From Neisseriales bacterium (GTDB lineage: Bacteria; Pseudomonadota; Gammaproteobacteria; Burkholderiales; UBA11063): 5,752 nucleotides of DNA. The notes below the pieces were generated by a model, which saw nothing but the letters and a program-made list of their open reading frames with translations, searched no databases and was not told where the DNA came from. The translations under genes and the position numbers were made by a program. Below are positions 4,005-5,752 of the stretch, piece after piece. Location of the stretch: assembly GCA_008017145.1 (NCBI GenBank), contig SSGY01000108.1, forward strand, positions 1 to 5,752, given 5' to 3'. How positions within the stretch are numbered: position 1 is the stretch's first letter; the number at the start of each line of letters is the position of its first letter.

Positions 4005-5752
4005 ATGTTTAAACCAGGTCAAAACTTTGAAGAGCTTTTCAGTCAGATTGCTAACGCCAATCAATCGTGGTTCCAAAATTTACTGAATCGTTCGGGGCAC
4101 GATGCGGCAAATAAGCCGACTAATCCTTTTTTGGATATGTATCAGAAATTCTTTGATCATACTCAAAGCTACTTAACATCACAAAATCAGTTCTATCAAG
4201 AGCAACTTGCGATGTGGAGTAAATTTTGTGATATTAATCAGGCATCGGTTGAAGCTGAGCAAAAAAAACCCGCTGATCGTCGCTTCGCTGACCCGGATTG
4301 GGAAAAAAACCCATTTTTTTCATATTTAAAGCAAAGCTATCTTAGTGTATCAAAACAGTTATTTGATTTTGTTAGTAAGTCTGATATGGACGAAGAAACT
4401 AAATTCCGTATGGAATTTTTTATGCGTCAATACATTGATGCTATTTCGCCAAGTAATTTTGCATTGACTAATCCCGAAGTAGTTAAGACAATGATTGATA
4501 CTCATGGTAAATCGCTGGCTGATGGTATGCGTAACATGATGGATGACGTCCAAAATGGTTATATTACGATGACTGATGAAACTCAGTTCGAAGTTGGTGG
4601 CAATCTTGCTTCAACACCTGGAGCTGTTGTTTTCCGCAATGAGCTGATTGAGCTGATTCAATATACTCCAGCTGGTGACAAAGTTTATGAAACGCCATTG
4701 TTAATTGTTCCACCGTGTATTAATAAATACTATATCCTAGATTTACAAGAAAGTAACTCAATGGTTAAGTATATGGTTGATCAAGGTTACAACGTATTCT
4801 TAGTATCATGGAAATCAGCAGATCGTTCAATTAAAAATTTCCGTTGGGAAGAGTATGCTAATTTGGGCGTGATTGCTGCGTTAGATTCAGTACGTAAAAT
4901 TACGAATAAAGAAAAAGTAAATACACTTGGTTATTGCGTTGGTGGAATTATCCTGACGACTGCGGCTGTTTTACTGAAACAACGTGGATTGGATTGGATT
5001 AATAGCATGGGTCATATGACTACCATGTTAGATCATACTGAACCTGGCGATATTAAAGCCTTTCTTGATCGTGACTTAATGAAATTACGTGAAGCCAAGA
5101 AACACACTGGTGGGGTTATGTCAGGGCGCATTATTTCACAAACTTTCTCGGCATTACGTGCTAATGAGTTAGTATGGAACTACTGGGTTAATAATTATTT
5201 GTTAGGTAAAACTCCACAAAAATTTGATTTATTGTATTGGAATAATGACACGGTAGATTTACCAGTGCCAATGCATTCAGTTTTGATGGAGCGTTTGTAT
5301 TTAGATAATGCACTAGTGAAGGGTGAGTTCTTTGTTGATGGACATAAAATTGATTTGAGCATCCTTGATTTCCCAATTTATCTATTTGCAGCTCAAAAAG
5401 ATCATATCGTTCCTTGGACATCCGCTTATAAATCAACATGGTACTTGAAGAGTCCTAATATACGCTTTGTCCTTGGTGCTTCAGGGCATACTGCTGGTGT
5501 GGTTAATCCGGTAACTACGGATAAACGTAATTATTGGGTTAATGACCAGTTAGTTGAAGATCCAGCTGCATGGTTCCATAATGCGACTGAAATGCCAGGT
5601 AGCTGGTGGAAAGATATGAATCAGTGGTATGCTGCATTATCTGGCAAGCAGGTTAAGGCACCAAAATTAGGTAGCAAAGACTTCCCAGAGTTAGAAGTTG
5701 CGCCGGGTGGCTTTGTTAAGGCTCGAGCGTTATCAATTATTGAAGCCGAAAC
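4005..5752 (+). CDS. phaC: Class I polyhydroxyalkanoate synthase (3' end just outside the window)
   Basis: PhaC polymerises (R)-3-hydroxyacyl-CoA, usually 3-hydroxybutyryl-CoA, into polyester on the surface of storage granules. The frame is open from the ATG at 4005 to the window edge: 582 codons without a stop. AGGA at 3995-3998 is the ribosome site. The N-terminal domain includes RRFADPDWEKNPFF (92-105). The alpha/beta-hydrolase core has PPCINKYYILDL (236-247) and the modified lipase box GYCVGG with nucleophile Cys311. It also has Asp466 in QKDHIVPW and His495 in ASGHTAGVVNP. These correspond to Cys319, Asp480 and His508 of the Ralstonia (Cupriavidus) enzyme. VAPGGFVKARA near 566-576 matches the usual extreme C-terminus of class I enzymes, so only a short tail is missing. 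The length points to the single-subunit class I rather than the short class III/IV enzymes that need PhaE or PhaR. No phaA, phaB, phasin or phaR gene is visible. Confidence 0.97.
   Translation, partial: MFKPGQNFEELFSQIANANQSWFQNLLNRSGHDAANKPTNPFLDMYQKFFDHTQSYLTSQNQFYQEQLAMWSKFCDINQASVEAEQKKPADRRFADPDWEKNPFFSYLKQSYLSVSKQLFDFVSKSDMDEETKFRMEFFMRQYIDAISPSNFALTNPEVVKTMIDTHGKSLADGMRNMMDDVQNGYITMTDETQFEVGGNLASTPGAVVFRNELIELIQYTPAGDKVYETPLLIVPPCINKYYILDLQESNSMVKYMVDQGYNVFLVSWKSADRSIKNFRWEEYANLGVIAALDSVRKITNKEKVNTLGYCVGGIILTTAAVLLKQRGLDWINSMGHMTTMLDHTEPGDIKAFLDRDLMKLREAKKHTGGVMSGRIISQTFSALRANELVWNYWVNNYLLGKTPQKFDLLYWNNDTVDLPVPMHSVLMERLYLDNALVKGEFFVDGHKIDLSILDFPIYLFAAQKDHIVPWTSAYKSTWYLKSPNIRFVLGASGHTAGVVNPVTTDKRNYWVNDQLVEDPAAWFHNATEMPGSWWKDMNQWYAALSGKQVKAPKLGSKDFPELEVAPGGFVKARALSIIEAE

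Noticed and set aside
4359..4553. A minus-strand reading frame of 64 codons opposite phaC.
   Set aside because: It is antisense to the conserved PHA synthase coding region, with no independent support.
5188..5439. A minus-strand reading frame of 83 codons opposite the 3' part of phaC.
   Set aside because: It is antisense to the segment encoding the catalytic Asp466 region and has no recognisable features.

Overview
The window looks like chromosomal DNA of an AT-rich (by eye) proteobacterium, most likely a betaproteobacterium. The best lineage clue is the 325-residue protein at 705-1682. It belongs to the RpfE-type family, often mis-named 'phosphoglycerate mutase', which I know mainly from Betaproteobacteria and Xanthomonas. 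A class I polyhydroxyalkanoate synthase and a proteobacterial-type DapF agree with this. A low-GC member such as an Aquella-like Neisseriales would fit, but that is a guess.

Layout. Positions 1-141 (minus) hold the first 47 codons of a YdhF-like aldo/keto reductase that runs off the left edge. Positions 142-468 hold no convincing protein gene, but they contain the best sigma-70 promoter of the window (206-234). Beginning 15 bases after its -10 box is a region of about 195 bases whose two ends are exact 11-base inverted repeats and whose inside can fold into several hairpins. I propose a structured RNA, possibly 6S-like, or a long structured leader. Positions 469-648 (plus) encode a 59-residue single-pass membrane protein with a strong Shine-Dalgarno and a Cys-rich tail.

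Positions 705-3867 (minus) form a tightly packed operon. From its promoter near 3894 it encodes a CPA2-type monovalent cation/proton antiporter, then dapF (lysine and peptidoglycan precursor synthesis), then the RpfE-like protein. The genes overlap by 4 and 13 bases, so they are probably co-transcribed and translationally coupled. There is no obvious shared pathway.

Positions 4005-5752 (plus), divergent from the operon across 137 bases, carry phaC. It is nearly complete, with its catalytic Cys-Asp-His all visible, and it is still open at the right edge. It polymerises (R)-3-hydroxyacyl-CoA into storage polyester granules. No phaA, phaB or phasin gene is in view.

Most of the window is ordinary core metabolism. 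The part that deserves attention is the 200-470 intergenic region and the small gene after it.
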